64,000 nt of DNA from Candidatus Acidiferrales bacterium (GCA_035934015.1 DASYYH010000027.1:1-64000); one strand, 5' to 3'; shown: positions 45,943 to 55,193, counted from the first letter of the stretch. Made by a program: numbers and translations. Notes: generated by a model not told the origin, from the letters alone.

Positions 45943-46086
45943 ATGAAGCGGACAGCCCTCTTCGTCAAAGAGGAGCAAATCAAGAAGCTGCTAAAGCTGT
46001 CCGACAAGACGGGCGCTCCGGTAGCGGAACTCATCCGACGAGCGATTGATCGGTACCTTCAGGAGCGAGCCAAAGAGTTGAAGTAA
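45943..46086 (+). CDS. Ribbon-helix-helix small DNA-binding protein
   Basis: The 47-residue product starts MKRTALFVKEEQIKKLLKLS and continues with TGAPVAELIRRAIDRYLQER. This is a beta strand plus two helices, as in CopG/Arc-type ribbon-helix-helix proteins, which bind DNA as dimers and often repress their own promoter. It is the first gene of the accessory island and may control the operon that follows. Confidence 0.72.
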   Translation: MKRTALFVKEEQIKKLLKLSDKTGAPVAELIRRAIDRYLQERAKELK

Positions 46087-46151
46087 GCGGGACGTCGGGC
46101 GGTTCCAGCCGCCTGACGCCCCTGACCAAGCAACCTGTTAAGGAGGCTGCC

Positions 46152-46364
46152 GTGGCTCTACGCAACCTACCACCATCGCCATTCTTGGCGAAAGCCCGAG
46201 CACCGCAGTCTGGCTGCTCGACGCCCTACCTTCATTTCATCAACGGTGTCACGGACGACAGGAAGCAGCATGCCCTCGTCTGCGAGAGCCGACCCCTGCT
46301 GGGTCTGGAAAGCGCTGGTAGCGCCCCGCGCAGGATATTTGAACAGGTTCTGCGAACGAGCTAA
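46152..46364 (+). CDS. Small island protein, function unknown
   Basis: The 70-residue frame starts at GTG after a strong ribosome site (AAGGAGG, seven bases upstream), which is the main support. The sequence (MALRNLPPSPFLAKARAPQ and on) has three Cys and no recognisable domain. The same leader pattern, AAGGAGGCT before a start coding Met-Ala-Leu, recurs at the next gene, so this could also be a decayed duplicate. Confidence 0.35.
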   Translation: MALRNLPPSPFLAKARAPQSGCSTPYLHFINGVTDDRKQHALVCESRPLLGLESAGSAPRRIFEQVLRTS

Positions 46365-46382
46365 GACCTGAAGGAGGCTCCG

Positions 46383-47027
46383 ATGGCATTGCAAGTCATC
46401 CGAAGCGATAACCGCACTTCTCGAAAACTGTTAGCGGCGATCTATTCGCGAGTTTCAACCGTGGCCCACGGTCAAGACCCTGCGGTGCAAACGCGAGAAC
46501 TGCGCGAATACTGCGAGCGTCGAGGCTGGGAAGTTTTCGACTGTTACGAGGACGTCGGCGTCTCGGGGAAGAAAGACTCTCGCCCTCAGTTAAATCGCCT
46601 CATGCACGACGCACACGCTCGCCGCTTCGATGTGACCGTTTGCTGGCGCTTCGACCGTTTCTCCCGGTCCGTGTCGCATCTGTGCCGGGCGCTAGAAACA
46701 TTCAACGCGCTCGGCATCCAGTTCGTTTCGCTTTGCGAGCAGGTGGACACCAACACACCCACCGGAAAGCTCGTTTTTACGATCCTCGGAGCCGTAGCCG
46801 AAGGCGAGCGAAATCTCATTGCGGAGCGCGTGCGTGCAGGCTTGAAAAATGCCAGAGCCAAAGGAAAACGCCTCGGGCGACCGAGAAAAGCCGTCGATGT
46901 TGACCGAATCAACTCGCTCCGGGCGTCCGGGCATTCGTGGCGCTCGATAGCTGGTTTGATGAAAATGTCGGTCGGAACTGTTTACAGCGCTGCCCAGTCT
47001 CAGCACGCTAGTTCTCGATGCGCGTGA
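46383..47027 (+). CDS. Serine recombinase (resolvase/invertase family)
   Basis: The 214-residue protein has the catalytic resolvase domain (about 15-150) with YSRVSTVAHGQDPAVQ, containing the nucleophilic serine, then GVSGKKDSRPQLNRL and CWRFDRFSRSVSHLCRAL. The C-terminal DNA-binding part is LRASGHSWRSIAGLMKMSVGTVY, a Hin-type helix-turn-helix. The size fits small resolvases or invertases rather than large serine integrases. It is the only recombinase seen in the island; it might resolve or integrate the element. GAAGGAGG precedes the ATG. Confidence 0.9.
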   Translation: MALQVIRSDNRTSRKLLAAIYSRVSTVAHGQDPAVQTRELREYCERRGWEVFDCYEDVGVSGKKDSRPQLNRLMHDAHARRFDVTVCWRFDRFSRSVSHLCRALETFNALGIQFVSLCEQVDTNTPTGKLVFTILGAVAEGERNLIAERVRAGLKNARAKGKRLGRPRKAVDVDRINSLRASGHSWRSIAGLMKMSVGTVYSAAQSQHASSRCA

Positions 47028-47053
47028 CGCGCCGCCAGTTTAGGAGATAGACG

Positions 47054-47218
47054 ATGTGTGACATCGGAAAACCTGTTGAGATCATCGACGTAGAACCGCT
47101 GAGCCTTCCCGCGCCGCTGCGCCGCGAGAGGGAAGTTCCGGTCGAGCAGCCCGTGACCATGGAAGTGCCTGTTGTTGCGGAGACGACCGTTGAGTCCAGA
47201 CTTATCGAAAATCTCTAA
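47054..47218 (+). CDS. Small acidic island protein, function unknown
   Basis: The 54-residue frame starts MCDIGKPVEIIDVEPLSLP and is rich in Glu, Val and Pro. The site TAGGAG lies eight bases before the ATG. Its end overlaps the proposed start of the next gene. Small proteins with this opening pattern are often found beside mobile-element genes, but I cannot name a family. Confidence 0.5.
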   Translation: MCDIGKPVEIIDVEPLSLPAPLRREREVPVEQPVTMEVPVVAETTVESRLIENL

Positions 47219-47900
47219 GCACGGCGGTCGTGCCCTCCCCCACGCCAAGTACGGAGTGGACTTGGCGAAGGTGCCCGAAACCTACATCGAGCCTTTCGTC
47301 GCGTACCGGGCGTGGAAGTGGACAGCCGAGGGCGTCAGTTCCCTGAACGGGGAGCTTTGGACACCCAAGGTCGCGTTCGAAGCCAAGTGCCCGCATGCCG
47401 ACGATCTGCGCTCGATGATTGCCGCTTGCACCACGGAATCCGCCAAGAGGTTCTGGCAAAGCAAATCCCACCACGTGCCCGACCCGGGCTGCACATGCGG
47501 CATGTACGCCGGGATCAACATGCAGCACATGATCGACAGCAACTACATCGAGCGCGGCATCCACGGCGAAGTCTACTTGTGGGGACGGCTTTACCGCCAC
47601 ACGCTCGGGTGGCGTGCTCAATTCGCCTACCCCAAATTTTTCATCGTTCCGACGAACATGATTCCGTTCAACATCGCGGACGCACAGGAGCGCCTCAAGA
47701 GCCTTGTCGAGTTCGATGTTGACATTTGGCTCCAGCCGGACAGGGAAGCGCGGGTCGGCGGCGAGAAGATTCCGTTGTGGGTGAGGGACTACGGCTACAG
47801 CCAGCAGGGCTTGTCATACCTCATCGAGAAGCGCAAGAAGTGGTACGGCGAGAACCCGAGGATTCATGCTCTCGCCGTGGGCGACCGATGCCTTTCGTGA
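47172..47900 (+). CDS. Conserved mobile-element protein with a Cys-rich motif, function unknown
   Basis: The 242-residue frame (TTG 47172) contains FVAYRAWKWTAEGVSSLNG, HVPDPGCTCGMYAG and EVYLWGRLYRHTLGWRAQFAYPKFFIVP. I recall such proteins as uncharacterised and common on plasmids and phage-like islands. The CxC motif next to the Asp-Pro-Gly could bind a metal. The real start may be the GTG at 47256, because the conserved part begins around there and the first 28 residues overlap the previous gene. Confidence 0.65.
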   Translation: MLRRRPLSPDLSKISKHGGRALPHAKYGVDLAKVPETYIEPFVAYRAWKWTAEGVSSLNGELWTPKVAFEAKCPHADDLRSMIAACTTESAKRFWQSKSHHVPDPGCTCGMYAGINMQHMIDSNYIERGIHGEVYLWGRLYRHTLGWRAQFAYPKFFIVPTNMIPFNIADAQERLKSLVEFDVDIWLQPDREARVGGEKIPLWVRDYGYSQQGLSYLIEKRKKWYGENPRIHALAVGDRCLS

Positions 47901-48019
47901 TGATTACTTCTGGCTCTGGTTTACAAGCTCGGCTACCGCGCCGGACGGAGGAGGAGCGTGCAGCGATGATTCGGTGGCTCAAGGAAATGTTTCTGCTCAC
48001 CATCCTGCTGGTGCGGTAA
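47888..48019 (+). CDS. Very small island protein with hydrophobic tail
   Basis: The 43-residue frame begins MPFVMITSGSGLQARLPRRT and ends with a hydrophobic helix (IRWLKEMFLLTILLVR). It overlaps the end of the previous gene by 13 bases and is followed closely by the next. It could be a small membrane peptide. Support is position only. Confidence 0.3.
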   Translation: MPFVMITSGSGLQARLPRRTEEERAAMIRWLKEMFLLTILLVR

Positions 48020-48032
48020 GAGAGGAGACCCT

Positions 48033-48452
48033 GTGCTCAGATTGCTACTGAGGTCGCTGCTGAAGGACTTGCTTATCGCGGTCGTGCTTCTCGCTGGTTC
48101 GGCAACTCTCCCGTTCGCGTCGTTTTGGCTGTGTCGGTCGGAGATCGGCGGTCAAATCGTGTTCTGGGTCGGGCCTTGGACTTGCGCTGTCTGGGTCTTG
48201 CTCGTGTCGCAGCTTGTCGGCTCTCGGTTTTGGCTCGGAGCCGTCCACGTCCGCGCATGGCGAGCGGCGCACGGAGGCTATCTAGCGACGAACCTCAAAG
48301 CGACCGCATGGATGTTTTTCGGCTTGTTCGCGAGCTATGCCTGCGAGCTTGGCGTCATCTTCCTTCTTCCCCTGTCCCCGCTCGCCGTGCGTCTTTTTCC
48401 GCTCTCGACCTACGCTCCCGTGCTGCTCGCCCTCGCATGGTGCAGCCGATGA
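48033..48452 (+). CDS. Small membrane protein of the island
   Basis: The 139-residue protein (GTG start, AGAGGAGA seven bases upstream) has four predicted membrane segments (about 8-33, 42-62, 90-110, 115-136). No family is recognised. The stop codon overlaps the next start (ATGA). Confidence 0.5.
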   Translation: MLRLLLRSLLKDLLIAVVLLAGSATLPFASFWLCRSEIGGQIVFWVGPWTCAVWVLLVSQLVGSRFWLGAVHVRAWRAAHGGYLATNLKATAWMFFGLFASYACELGVIFLLPLSPLAVRLFPLSTYAPVLLALAWCSR

Positions 48453-48733
48453 GCGCGAAAAGCCTGAAGGCAGCCCGGCGCGGGGGCAAGCGGAAGCCCG
48501 AGGAGCGCGAGAGGATCACGCCCGAGGCGCTGATGGAACTCATCCAGCGGCATAGTTCCTGCGTGCTCGACCAGCAGAGGAAGTGTCCGTTGCTCATGTA
48601 CACGCGGGCTATGGCATGGGAACTGAACGTGTTCTTCGGAGTCGGCAACGAGGAGGATCGTGCGTTTCGCAGGTGCGACGACATGCCCGCAGCACGACCG
48701 CTGTCCGACCACAGTGTAGGGGAGGAAGATTGA
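48449..48733 (+). CDS. Small island protein, function unknown
   Basis: The 94-residue frame begins MSAKSLKAARRGGKRKPEER (basic), then has a segment ALMELIQRHSSCVLDQQRKC with two Cys spaced by eight residues. ATG 48449 overlaps the preceding stop. ATG 48437 four codons upstream is the alternative. The end overlaps the next start codon by one base. Confidence 0.5.
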   Translation: MSAKSLKAARRGGKRKPEERERITPEALMELIQRHSSCVLDQQRKCPLLMYTRAMAWELNVFFGVGNEEDRAFRRCDDMPAARPLSDHSVGEED

Positions 48734-49101
48734 TGACGGAAGACGAAGCCGACAAGATAGTCGCGACAATGTTCGACGAACTTGTCAGCACGAAGATCGA
48801 GGGTGGCAAGGTCACGGTCGAGACTGAGGTTCTCAGCCCCGACCCGGAAGAGGTGGAGGACGCGGTCGCCGACCTCGTCCGGTCGTGGCGGCGGTTCAAG
48901 GAGATGGACGCATCGGTCGCCGCGACCTCCGGCGCGAACCTCGGCATCGAGTGGTGGCGAGCCGTTAAGCGTTTGGCGCTCGCCGACTTCCGGCTCAAGG
49001 AAATGTTTTGCGGCCCTGACCGCTCGGCTCGCAGCATGCGGAAATTCCATAAGTATAAGCTGAAGTTAATCGACGGCAGGCGCTACAGGACAGATGCCTA
49101 G
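48733..49101 (+). CDS. Small acidic-basic island protein, function unknown
   Basis: The 122-residue protein begins MTEDEADKIVATMFDELV, is acidic at the N-terminus and basic at the C-terminus (RKFHKYKLKLIDGRRY). GGGGAGGAAG precedes the ATG. It is the last of the tightly packed small genes (46152-49101) before the DUF2779 nuclease. Confidence 0.5.
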   Translation: MTEDEADKIVATMFDELVSTKIEGGKVTVETEVLSPDPEEVEDAVADLVRSWRRFKEMDASVAATSGANLGIEWWRAVKRLALADFRLKEMFCGPDRSARSMRKFHKYKLKLIDGRRYRTDA

Positions 49102-49189
49102 TCCGCCGCTCGCTGCTGGGCTGTGCTTGTCTTTGGGCGGCATTCCGAGTCATTGTGCAGTTGGTGCAAGAGGAAACGGTGCGGTGACA

Positions 49190-50668
49190 ATGAAACTCAG
49201 CAAGTCGAAGTTCATTGCGGGCTGCCAATGCCTCAAGCGGCTCTATTTACAGGTACACGAGCCGGAACTCGCCGCTGACCCGGACGGTGCCACAGAAGCG
49301 ATTATCGAGCAAGGGCACGAGGTCGGCTTGCTTGCCCGCCAGTTGTTTCCGGCCGGGGTCGAGGTTCGCAGCGACGGCGGGTTGGGTCAGGCGATTCGCA
49401 CAACGAAGCAGCTAATCGCGAATCCCGAAATTCCGGCGATTTTCGAAGGTGCCTTTGAACACGAGGGCATAATCGTCAAAGCGGATGTCCTGCAACGTCG
49501 CAAGGAGAACCTCTGGCGTCTTGTGGAAGTGAAATCCGCCACCAATTTGAGAGACCAATACGTCCCAGACTTGGCGATTCAGAGCTACGTGCTCTCCGGC
49601 TTCGGCTTGAAACTAGCGTCGGTTTGGCTGGCTCATATCAACCGAGCATACGTGCTGACGGGAACAAGGGTTGATCCCCAACAGTTGTTTTCATTTCGAA
49701 ATCTCACCCAGAGAGTACGGAACTTCCAGCCCGAACTTATTTTGCGGCTGCGCTCACAACTCCATGTTCTGGCGATGCCGAAAGCTCCCGATGTTCCCAT
49801 CGGAGCACAGTGTCTCAATCCGTTCATCTGCGAGTTTTTCACTCACTGCAACCCACCCAAGCCGCACAACCACATTGGCTACCTCCTTCGCCTTGATGTG
49901 AATGCAATGAAAAAGCTGGAGCAAATGGGTGTTCAGTCTATCGAAGACATACCCGCAGATTTTGAGCTAACCGAGATTCAACGGCGTGCATGTACGGCGG
50001 TACAAACGGGGCAGCCATGCTTCAGTCCAGACCTCAAGAGACAGTTCGCATCTCTCAAATTTCCGCTTTACTTTATGGATTTTGAAACTGTCAACCCAGC
50101 GATCCCGCGATTTTCTGGCATGCGTCCCTACGATCACCTGCCGTTTCAGTGGTCAGTCCATGTGCAGCGCCAGCCGGGTGATGCGCCCGAACATTTTGAG
50201 TTCTTGGCTACGGACAGAGGCGACCCTCGAACTCCGTTTATCTCCGCGCTCTGTGAGGCTTTGGGAGAAGGTGACGGCAGCATCGTCGTATACAACGAGC
50301 AATTCGAGTCACAGCGACTTTGGGAGCTAGCGAGTTGGCGGCCCGCTTACACTGATCGCATCAGGGGAATCCAACGCCGCCTCTGGGACTTGCTCCCGGT
50401 GGTGCGCAATCACGTCTATCATCCGGCTTTCCGAGGCTCATTTTCTTTGAAAGCTGTTCTGCCCGCCTTCGTCCCCAACATGACATACGAGGGAATGGAA
50501 GTCCCAGACGGGCAGGCCGCTGGACTTGCATGGGAGTCGATGATCAGCGACGGTTGCAGTGAACCGGAACGACAAGCAAAACGGAAGACGCTCTTAGCTT
50601 ATTGTGGGCAGGACACACTGGCACTTGTGCGGCTTCTCGAAACACTCCAGAGTCGCTGCGCGACCTAA
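49190..50668 (+). CDS. RecB-like nuclease, DUF2779/TM0106 type
   Basis: The 492-residue protein begins MKLSKSKFIAGCQCLKRLYLQ, a Cys-containing N-terminus. A PD-(D/E)XK-like nuclease region shows Asp99 in VKADVL and Glu113-Lys115 in EVKSAT. Further Cys (FICEFFTHCNP) suggests a Cas4/AddB-like iron-sulfur site. The C-terminal half is the DUF2779 domain (YFMDFETVNPAIPRFSGMRPY and YCGQDTLALVRLLE), an RNase H-like exonuclease fold. Function is inferred as nucleic-acid processing. Its stop codon overlaps that of the convergent Res gene. It may be part of the same defence block. Confidence 0.75.
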   Translation: MKLSKSKFIAGCQCLKRLYLQVHEPELAADPDGATEAIIEQGHEVGLLARQLFPAGVEVRSDGGLGQAIRTTKQLIANPEIPAIFEGAFEHEGIIVKADVLQRRKENLWRLVEVKSATNLRDQYVPDLAIQSYVLSGFGLKLASVWLAHINRAYVLTGTRVDPQQLFSFRNLTQRVRNFQPELILRLRSQLHVLAMPKAPDVPIGAQCLNPFICEFFTHCNPPKPHNHIGYLLRLDVNAMKKLEQMGVQSIEDIPADFELTEIQRRACTAVQTGQPCFSPDLKRQFASLKFPLYFMDFETVNPAIPRFSGMRPYDHLPFQWSVHVQRQPGDAPEHFEFLATDRGDPRTPFISALCEALGEGDGSIVVYNEQFESQRLWELASWRPAYTDRIRGIQRRLWDLLPVVRNHVYHPAFRGSFSLKAVLPAFVPNMTYEGMEVPDGQAAGLAWESMISDGCSEPERQAKRKTLLAYCGQDTLALVRLLETLQSRCAT

Positions 50669-53382
50669 ACTTTGATGGGAGTGTTATCAGATTTCAGCGT
50701 AAAAGCTGCCGCGAGACCTTGGAGCGTCTTTGCTTCATCAACGGCATCATGAGGAATCAGCAGGTATGACCACGGCTTGCCGCCCACTGCAATTTCGTGG
50801 TTGGTAGCGTGCTCGCACCATTCGACTGCCGCCTTCGCTTTCTCCCGTACTTCAGCAGAGGCGATCTCTTTCCTCATTTTTGTTTCGCAAATTAGCTTCG
50901 CCGCTTTCGTTTCGATGACGAAATCTGGCTCGTAGGGAGTGCCGCCAGCGTAGTAGATGTGGAACGAATCTTTGCCGGGCTTGAACCACTTCACCACATC
51001 AACGTCGTTTTCCAGCAAAACCGAAAATCGGCGCTCTGTGTCGGACTGAAACCTTTGGGCGGGATACAAGCACCTTTTGAATCCTCCGAACAGCATGCCC
51101 CGAATCATCAGTTTCTCTTCCACCGGAATCCGAAAATCTCTTGGTTGTTCGCCCACGGGAATCGAATAGCTGCTGGGTCGAAGAGTTGTGAAGCCCTTGG
51201 TTACATGCGCCTCGTATTCGCTCGCCTTTTCTTCGTAGTGCTCCTGCATTTGCGAGTGGATGAGAGCCACGAGTTGCGCTTGGTGATATTGGAGAACGTT
51301 TTTGACATCTTCCTCGTCCGCAAGATACGACTGAAGATGCTTCACCGCTTGCCCTGCCAATTTGTACAGAAGGTCGGCTTGGTCGTCATAGCTCACGTCG
51401 TCGAAATCGACTAGACCTCGGACGAGGTAGTCTTCCAATCTTTCCTCGGGAACGATTCCGTCGCCGCTAATCAGGCGGTATCGCTGGTGGTCATTCAGGT
51501 GCGCAATCAGAATGTCCTTGGCGACTGGCTGAAGTTGGACGCTCTTCAGGTCGAGATCGAAGTCCCGGTAGCCTGCGGTCACTTCGCCCTTGGGAGTTAC
51601 AACGATGCGCGGGATGTCGATTGAGTTCTCGATGAAGAGGTTGACGGTCTTTGACACGATGGCGGGAATATCGGCTTGCGGAACAACCTCAGCAAGTTCG
51701 CCCTGCGCCGGAGCACTGGCTGCCTGAACCTTCTCCACGATTTTCTGGATATTCTCTGGTTTCCTCAGATCGTCCGACCGCGCCAGTCGCTCAAAATCCT
51801 TGAGCACCGTTAGAGTCGCCCGGGCTACCTCCTGCTCGCGCTTTGTGTTGAAGAGCGGCTTTTGCTCGGGAATCGTTGGGTCGGCAGCCGCCCGTTTTTC
51901 CAGATTTGATGTCACCTCAAAGACGGTCATGTTTTTATCGGGGATGTCACGACCAATTACAACTCCAGTTCTGATGATGGAGTCCGGCTTGTTTGCCTCG
52001 TCGATAATTTCTTGAAAGCGGTCGTGCGAAACGATGGTGAGGCGATCTACAGACGCGACGCCAACTCTCTTTCCGTAGGGCAGGCGCAATCCACGTCCTA
52101 TCGACTGCTCGACTAATGTCTTCGAATTTGCCGCACGCAGAGGAACAATGGTGTAAAGGTTCGTAACGTCCCAACCCTCTTTCAACATGTTCACATGGAT
52201 GACGATTTCGGTGGGGTTGTCCCGGCTCTCAACGGACAGAAGTTGTTGTACGGTTTCGTCCTTCTCGTCGCCCTTTTGATTCGAATGAACCGTGATCACC
52301 TTGCCTTTGTAGCGTCCCTCGAAGAACGAGTCGTCTTCAATTCGCTTCAACAAATCGTCGGCGTGGTCGGTGTTTTCAGCGACAACGAGCATGAACGGTT
52401 TAACGATAGGTTTGTCGTTATCCCTAGCGAACACTTCTAGCTCGACCTTGGTGTTCTCGTGGATTCGGACACCGTCTTCCAGTTTTAACTTCTCCAGCCC
52501 TGCCTTGTCGTAATTTTTCGCATCGAAGTTCTCTCTGGTCGCCACCGCTGGCTCCTTGACGAAGCCGTCCTTCATCGCGCTGGAGAGCGGATAGCTGTAG
52601 ATCACGTTCTTAAACGGCTCAGTCTTTCCACCCGTTTCTATCTGCGGGGTGGCGGTAAGCTCCAAGCCCAAGATCGGCTTCAACTCATTGATCGCCCTCA
52701 CGCCAGCCGTCGCACGGTAGCGGTGCGATTCGTCCATCATGAGCACGAGGTCGTGGAGTCCCGCTAAATAATCGAAATAGCTTTGCCCGATGTATTCGCT
52801 GAGGCGTTTGATTCGCGGGGCCTTGTCGCCGCGAACCTCGGCGTTGATCTTCGAGATGTTGAAGATGTTGATGTGAATCGGGCTGGCGTCGAACAAATCG
52901 CCAGTCTTCCCAAGAACTTCCGCGCTCCGCACGCCTCGACCGCTCTCGTAATTGTCGCCAGTGATGACTTCCGGTGGGTTCGTCGCAAACTCTGCGATTC
53001 CTTCGAACACATACTTCGGGGTGTTCGGCGTGAAGTCAGCGATCAGCTTGTTGTAGATGGTGAGGTTTGGGGCGAGAACAAAGTAGTGGCGACTCAATTT
53101 CTGCCTGAAGAGATACGCAATGAAGGCACCCATGAGCCGGGTCTTGCCGACACCCGTTGCAAGGGCAAAGCACAGGGAGGGAAAATCCCGCTCGAAATCG
53201 GTGACGGATGGAAATTCCGCTTGAATCGTCTTTAGAGCGTTGCCAATCTCCAGTTCTGACGCGCCGGATACGATACGATCCAATGCAAGGATTTCAGCGA
53301 CTCGTGCCAGAATCTCCAGCGATTCCCGCTGCGGCAAACGGAGGCTTAGCCGATTCGCGATAGCGTTCACCGCAGAGTTCAT
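50665..53382 (-). CDS. Type III restriction Res-like helicase-nuclease
   Basis: The 905-residue protein has a superfamily 2 helicase core: Walker A ATGVGKT (Lys80), DESH (217-220), LTATP (about 242) and motif VI EQSIGRGLRLPYG. The C-terminus holds a PD-(D/E)XK-type nuclease, YEPDF (Asp820) followed by ETK (833-835). These are the marks of type III Res subunits, which pair with Mod to cut unmethylated DNA. It overlaps the upstream methyltransferase gene (ATGA) and completes the three-gene operon with the SNF2 helicase. Confidence 0.88.
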   Translation of the reverse strand: MNSAVNAIANRLSLRLPQRESLEILARVAEILALDRIVSGASELEIGNALKTIQAEFPSVTDFERDFPSLCFALATGVGKTRLMGAFIAYLFRQKLSRHYFVLAPNLTIYNKLIADFTPNTPKYVFEGIAEFATNPPEVITGDNYESGRGVRSAEVLGKTGDLFDASPIHINIFNISKINAEVRGDKAPRIKRLSEYIGQSYFDYLAGLHDLVLMMDESHRYRATAGVRAINELKPILGLELTATPQIETGGKTEPFKNVIYSYPLSSAMKDGFVKEPAVATRENFDAKNYDKAGLEKLKLEDGVRIHENTKVELEVFARDNDKPIVKPFMLVVAENTDHADDLLKRIEDDSFFEGRYKGKVITVHSNQKGDEKDETVQQLLSVESRDNPTEIVIHVNMLKEGWDVTNLYTIVPLRAANSKTLVEQSIGRGLRLPYGKRVGVASVDRLTIVSHDRFQEIIDEANKPDSIIRTGVVIGRDIPDKNMTVFEVTSNLEKRAAADPTIPEQKPLFNTKREQEVARATLTVLKDFERLARSDDLRKPENIQKIVEKVQAASAPAQGELAEVVPQADIPAIVSKTVNLFIENSIDIPRIVVTPKGEVTAGYRDFDLDLKSVQLQPVAKDILIAHLNDHQRYRLISGDGIVPEERLEDYLVRGLVDFDDVSYDDQADLLYKLAGQAVKHLQSYLADEEDVKNVLQYHQAQLVALIHSQMQEHYEEKASEYEAHVTKGFTTLRPSSYSIPVGEQPRDFRIPVEEKLMIRGMLFGGFKRCLYPAQRFQSDTERRFSVLLENDVDVVKWFKPGKDSFHIYYAGGTPYEPDFVIETKAAKLICETKMRKEIASAEVREKAKAAVEWCEHATNHEIAVGGKPWSYLLIPHDAVDEAKTLQGLAAAFTLKSDNTPIKV

Positions 53383-55175
53383 TTGCCTTTGTCTCCTTTC
53401 TCGGCGGCGGTGGCAAACAACTCCATAGAGTCATTATTGCGTTTCTTGCGACCGTTCGTTTGAAGCGAGGGGACTAGTTCCGGCTCGACTGCTTGTGGCA
53501 AGTTCTTGACCTCTAGACTGTAGTCATCCCTGCCCCATTCGCAGCGATTTAGAACCATCTTCGGAATCTTCTTGATGGTCATGTTCGGGAACTGCGAAAC
53601 GTCTCTTACTCGGAATGCCGAGCAGCACACCAGTAGGGATCGGTTCTCACCAACTTCGTCGCTCAGCTTTTGCAGTTGTTCGCGGGTGAGCGTCTGTGTG
53701 GTTACGTAGATAAAGTCACGCTCGGTGGAAAACCCATGGTTCCAATAATCAGCACCACTTGGTGCATACGTGAAACCCTCGAATTTGCACATAGCCTCGG
53801 CGAGCATCGCAGCGTTATATCGCTTGCTTATCACCCAGTTGCCGAACTTGTCCTTCTCAAGTAGCGAAGAGGCAAGACGGAAATAGCGGAACCCACCACC
53901 GCCTAGCCACCCAACTTCTCCAGTTATGCCACTCTCGTCGATTCCGTCGATGATGCGTTGTAATCTCGGAATTATAAGAGTGTGACAGTGATCCCTAAGC
54001 TCAACCATGATCCAGCGCCGTCTCATCTTGTGTGCTACTGCCCCTGTGGTTCCCGACCCAGCAAATGAATCGAGAACGATATCCCCGGGTCGAGAAAAGT
54101 GCTTCAAGATGATCTCCATGTATGTTTCCGGTTTCTTACCGGATCGAAAATCCACACCTCCTTCGTGTCTGCAATTTCCAAAATTTGCGGCAAGATCGTA
54201 AAAGTTCTCGATTGGTTTTTCTTTCGAGGAGCGACCGTTCAGGAGTTCCGCCAACCTGTCGAGCGGAATGCCTGAATAGAATTTCCCCTTGGTTGCTGCG
54301 GCTCTTTTGGGCCCCGTAAAGTATCTATAACCAATGCCGTCTTCGCCTATGCCGTACACCTTATAAAGGCATCCCAGCCCGTCTTCTTCTTTCCGGGGAG
54401 ACAAGTATTTCGCAAGAAACTCTCCCGAGCTTGCCTTCTGTTTTATCAGGGAGCCTGTTGCCCATGTCTCTTTCAGTGCCTTAAGGTGTGGTTTAACTTT
54501 TGTGACTTCGTATTCCCCGAGACGGAATACCTCCACTTTCTTCCCCGCCACTTCAACCTGTTTCCATGGAGTCTTCTCTCGGACTTCCCACTCGAACTTT
54601 TCGACTTTATATTCTTCGGATGCTTTCAGTGGGCGGCAAAGTGCGGCATCTCTTGCATAAACAAGGCATTGTTCGATCACCTTTTGATAATCATTATCTT
54701 CGGCTAAGGTCTTGTTGCCGTACCGCACTTGAATGTACATAGAGGTTAGATAATTAGCTCGACCGAACACTTCATCCAAAAGAACTTTGAGGTAATGACC
54801 TTCCGAGTCGTCAATGTGGCAGCAGAAGAACCCATCAGGTGCAAGGAGTCTTCTGAGAATTTCAAGTCTGTCGCGCATCAGGCTAAGCCAGACAGAGTGC
54901 TCCAGACCGTCATCATAGTGCTCGAATGCGTTTCCGCTGTTGAAAGGCGGATCGATGAAAATGCAATTGATCTTGTTTCCGAACTCCTGTTCAAGCGCCT
55001 TCAACGCCAAAAGATTGTCGCCAAAGATCACACGATTATCGAATAAGTCGTCATCTGTTATTTTTGCGTGAGCATGATACGATTTACTCGCATCCTCCAG
55101 CAGAATACGCGGCTCCAATAACGGGCGACTCTCTTTGCCTATCCACGTTAATTCCAGCTTTGTTGTTTTATTCAT
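53379..55175 (-). CDS. Beta-class adenine-type DNA methyltransferase (type III Mod-like)
   Basis: The 598-residue protein has its catalytic motif first, IFIDPPFNSGNAF (Asp75), and the SAM-binding motif second, DSFAGSGTTG (about 369-378), with the target-recognition region between them. This order defines beta-class enzymes and fits type III Mod. DPPF rather than DPPY is within the accepted range. ATG 55175 follows AGGAG very closely; GTG 55190, two bases past the previous stop, is the alternative. The gene sits between the SNF2 helicase and Res genes. Confidence 0.88.
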   Translation of the reverse strand: MNKTTKLELTWIGKESRPLLEPRILLEDASKSYHAHAKITDDDLFDNRVIFGDNLLALKALEQEFGNKINCIFIDPPFNSGNAFEHYDDGLEHSVWLSLMRDRLEILRRLLAPDGFFCCHIDDSEGHYLKVLLDEVFGRANYLTSMYIQVRYGNKTLAEDNDYQKVIEQCLVYARDAALCRPLKASEEYKVEKFEWEVREKTPWKQVEVAGKKVEVFRLGEYEVTKVKPHLKALKETWATGSLIKQKASSGEFLAKYLSPRKEEDGLGCLYKVYGIGEDGIGYRYFTGPKRAAATKGKFYSGIPLDRLAELLNGRSSKEKPIENFYDLAANFGNCRHEGGVDFRSGKKPETYMEIILKHFSRPGDIVLDSFAGSGTTGAVAHKMRRRWIMVELRDHCHTLIIPRLQRIIDGIDESGITGEVGWLGGGGFRYFRLASSLLEKDKFGNWVISKRYNAAMLAEAMCKFEGFTYAPSGADYWNHGFSTERDFIYVTTQTLTREQLQKLSDEVGENRSLLVCCSAFRVRDVSQFPNMTIKKIPKMVLNRCEWGRDDYSLEVKNLPQAVEPELVPSLQTNGRKKRNNDSMELFATAAEKGDKGK

Positions 55176-55193
55176 GCTCCTGCCGCGCACCGT

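Noticed and set aside
46383-47027. Large serine integrase
   Set aside because: The protein is only 214 residues and lacks the long zinc-ribbon/coiled-coil C-terminus of integrases.
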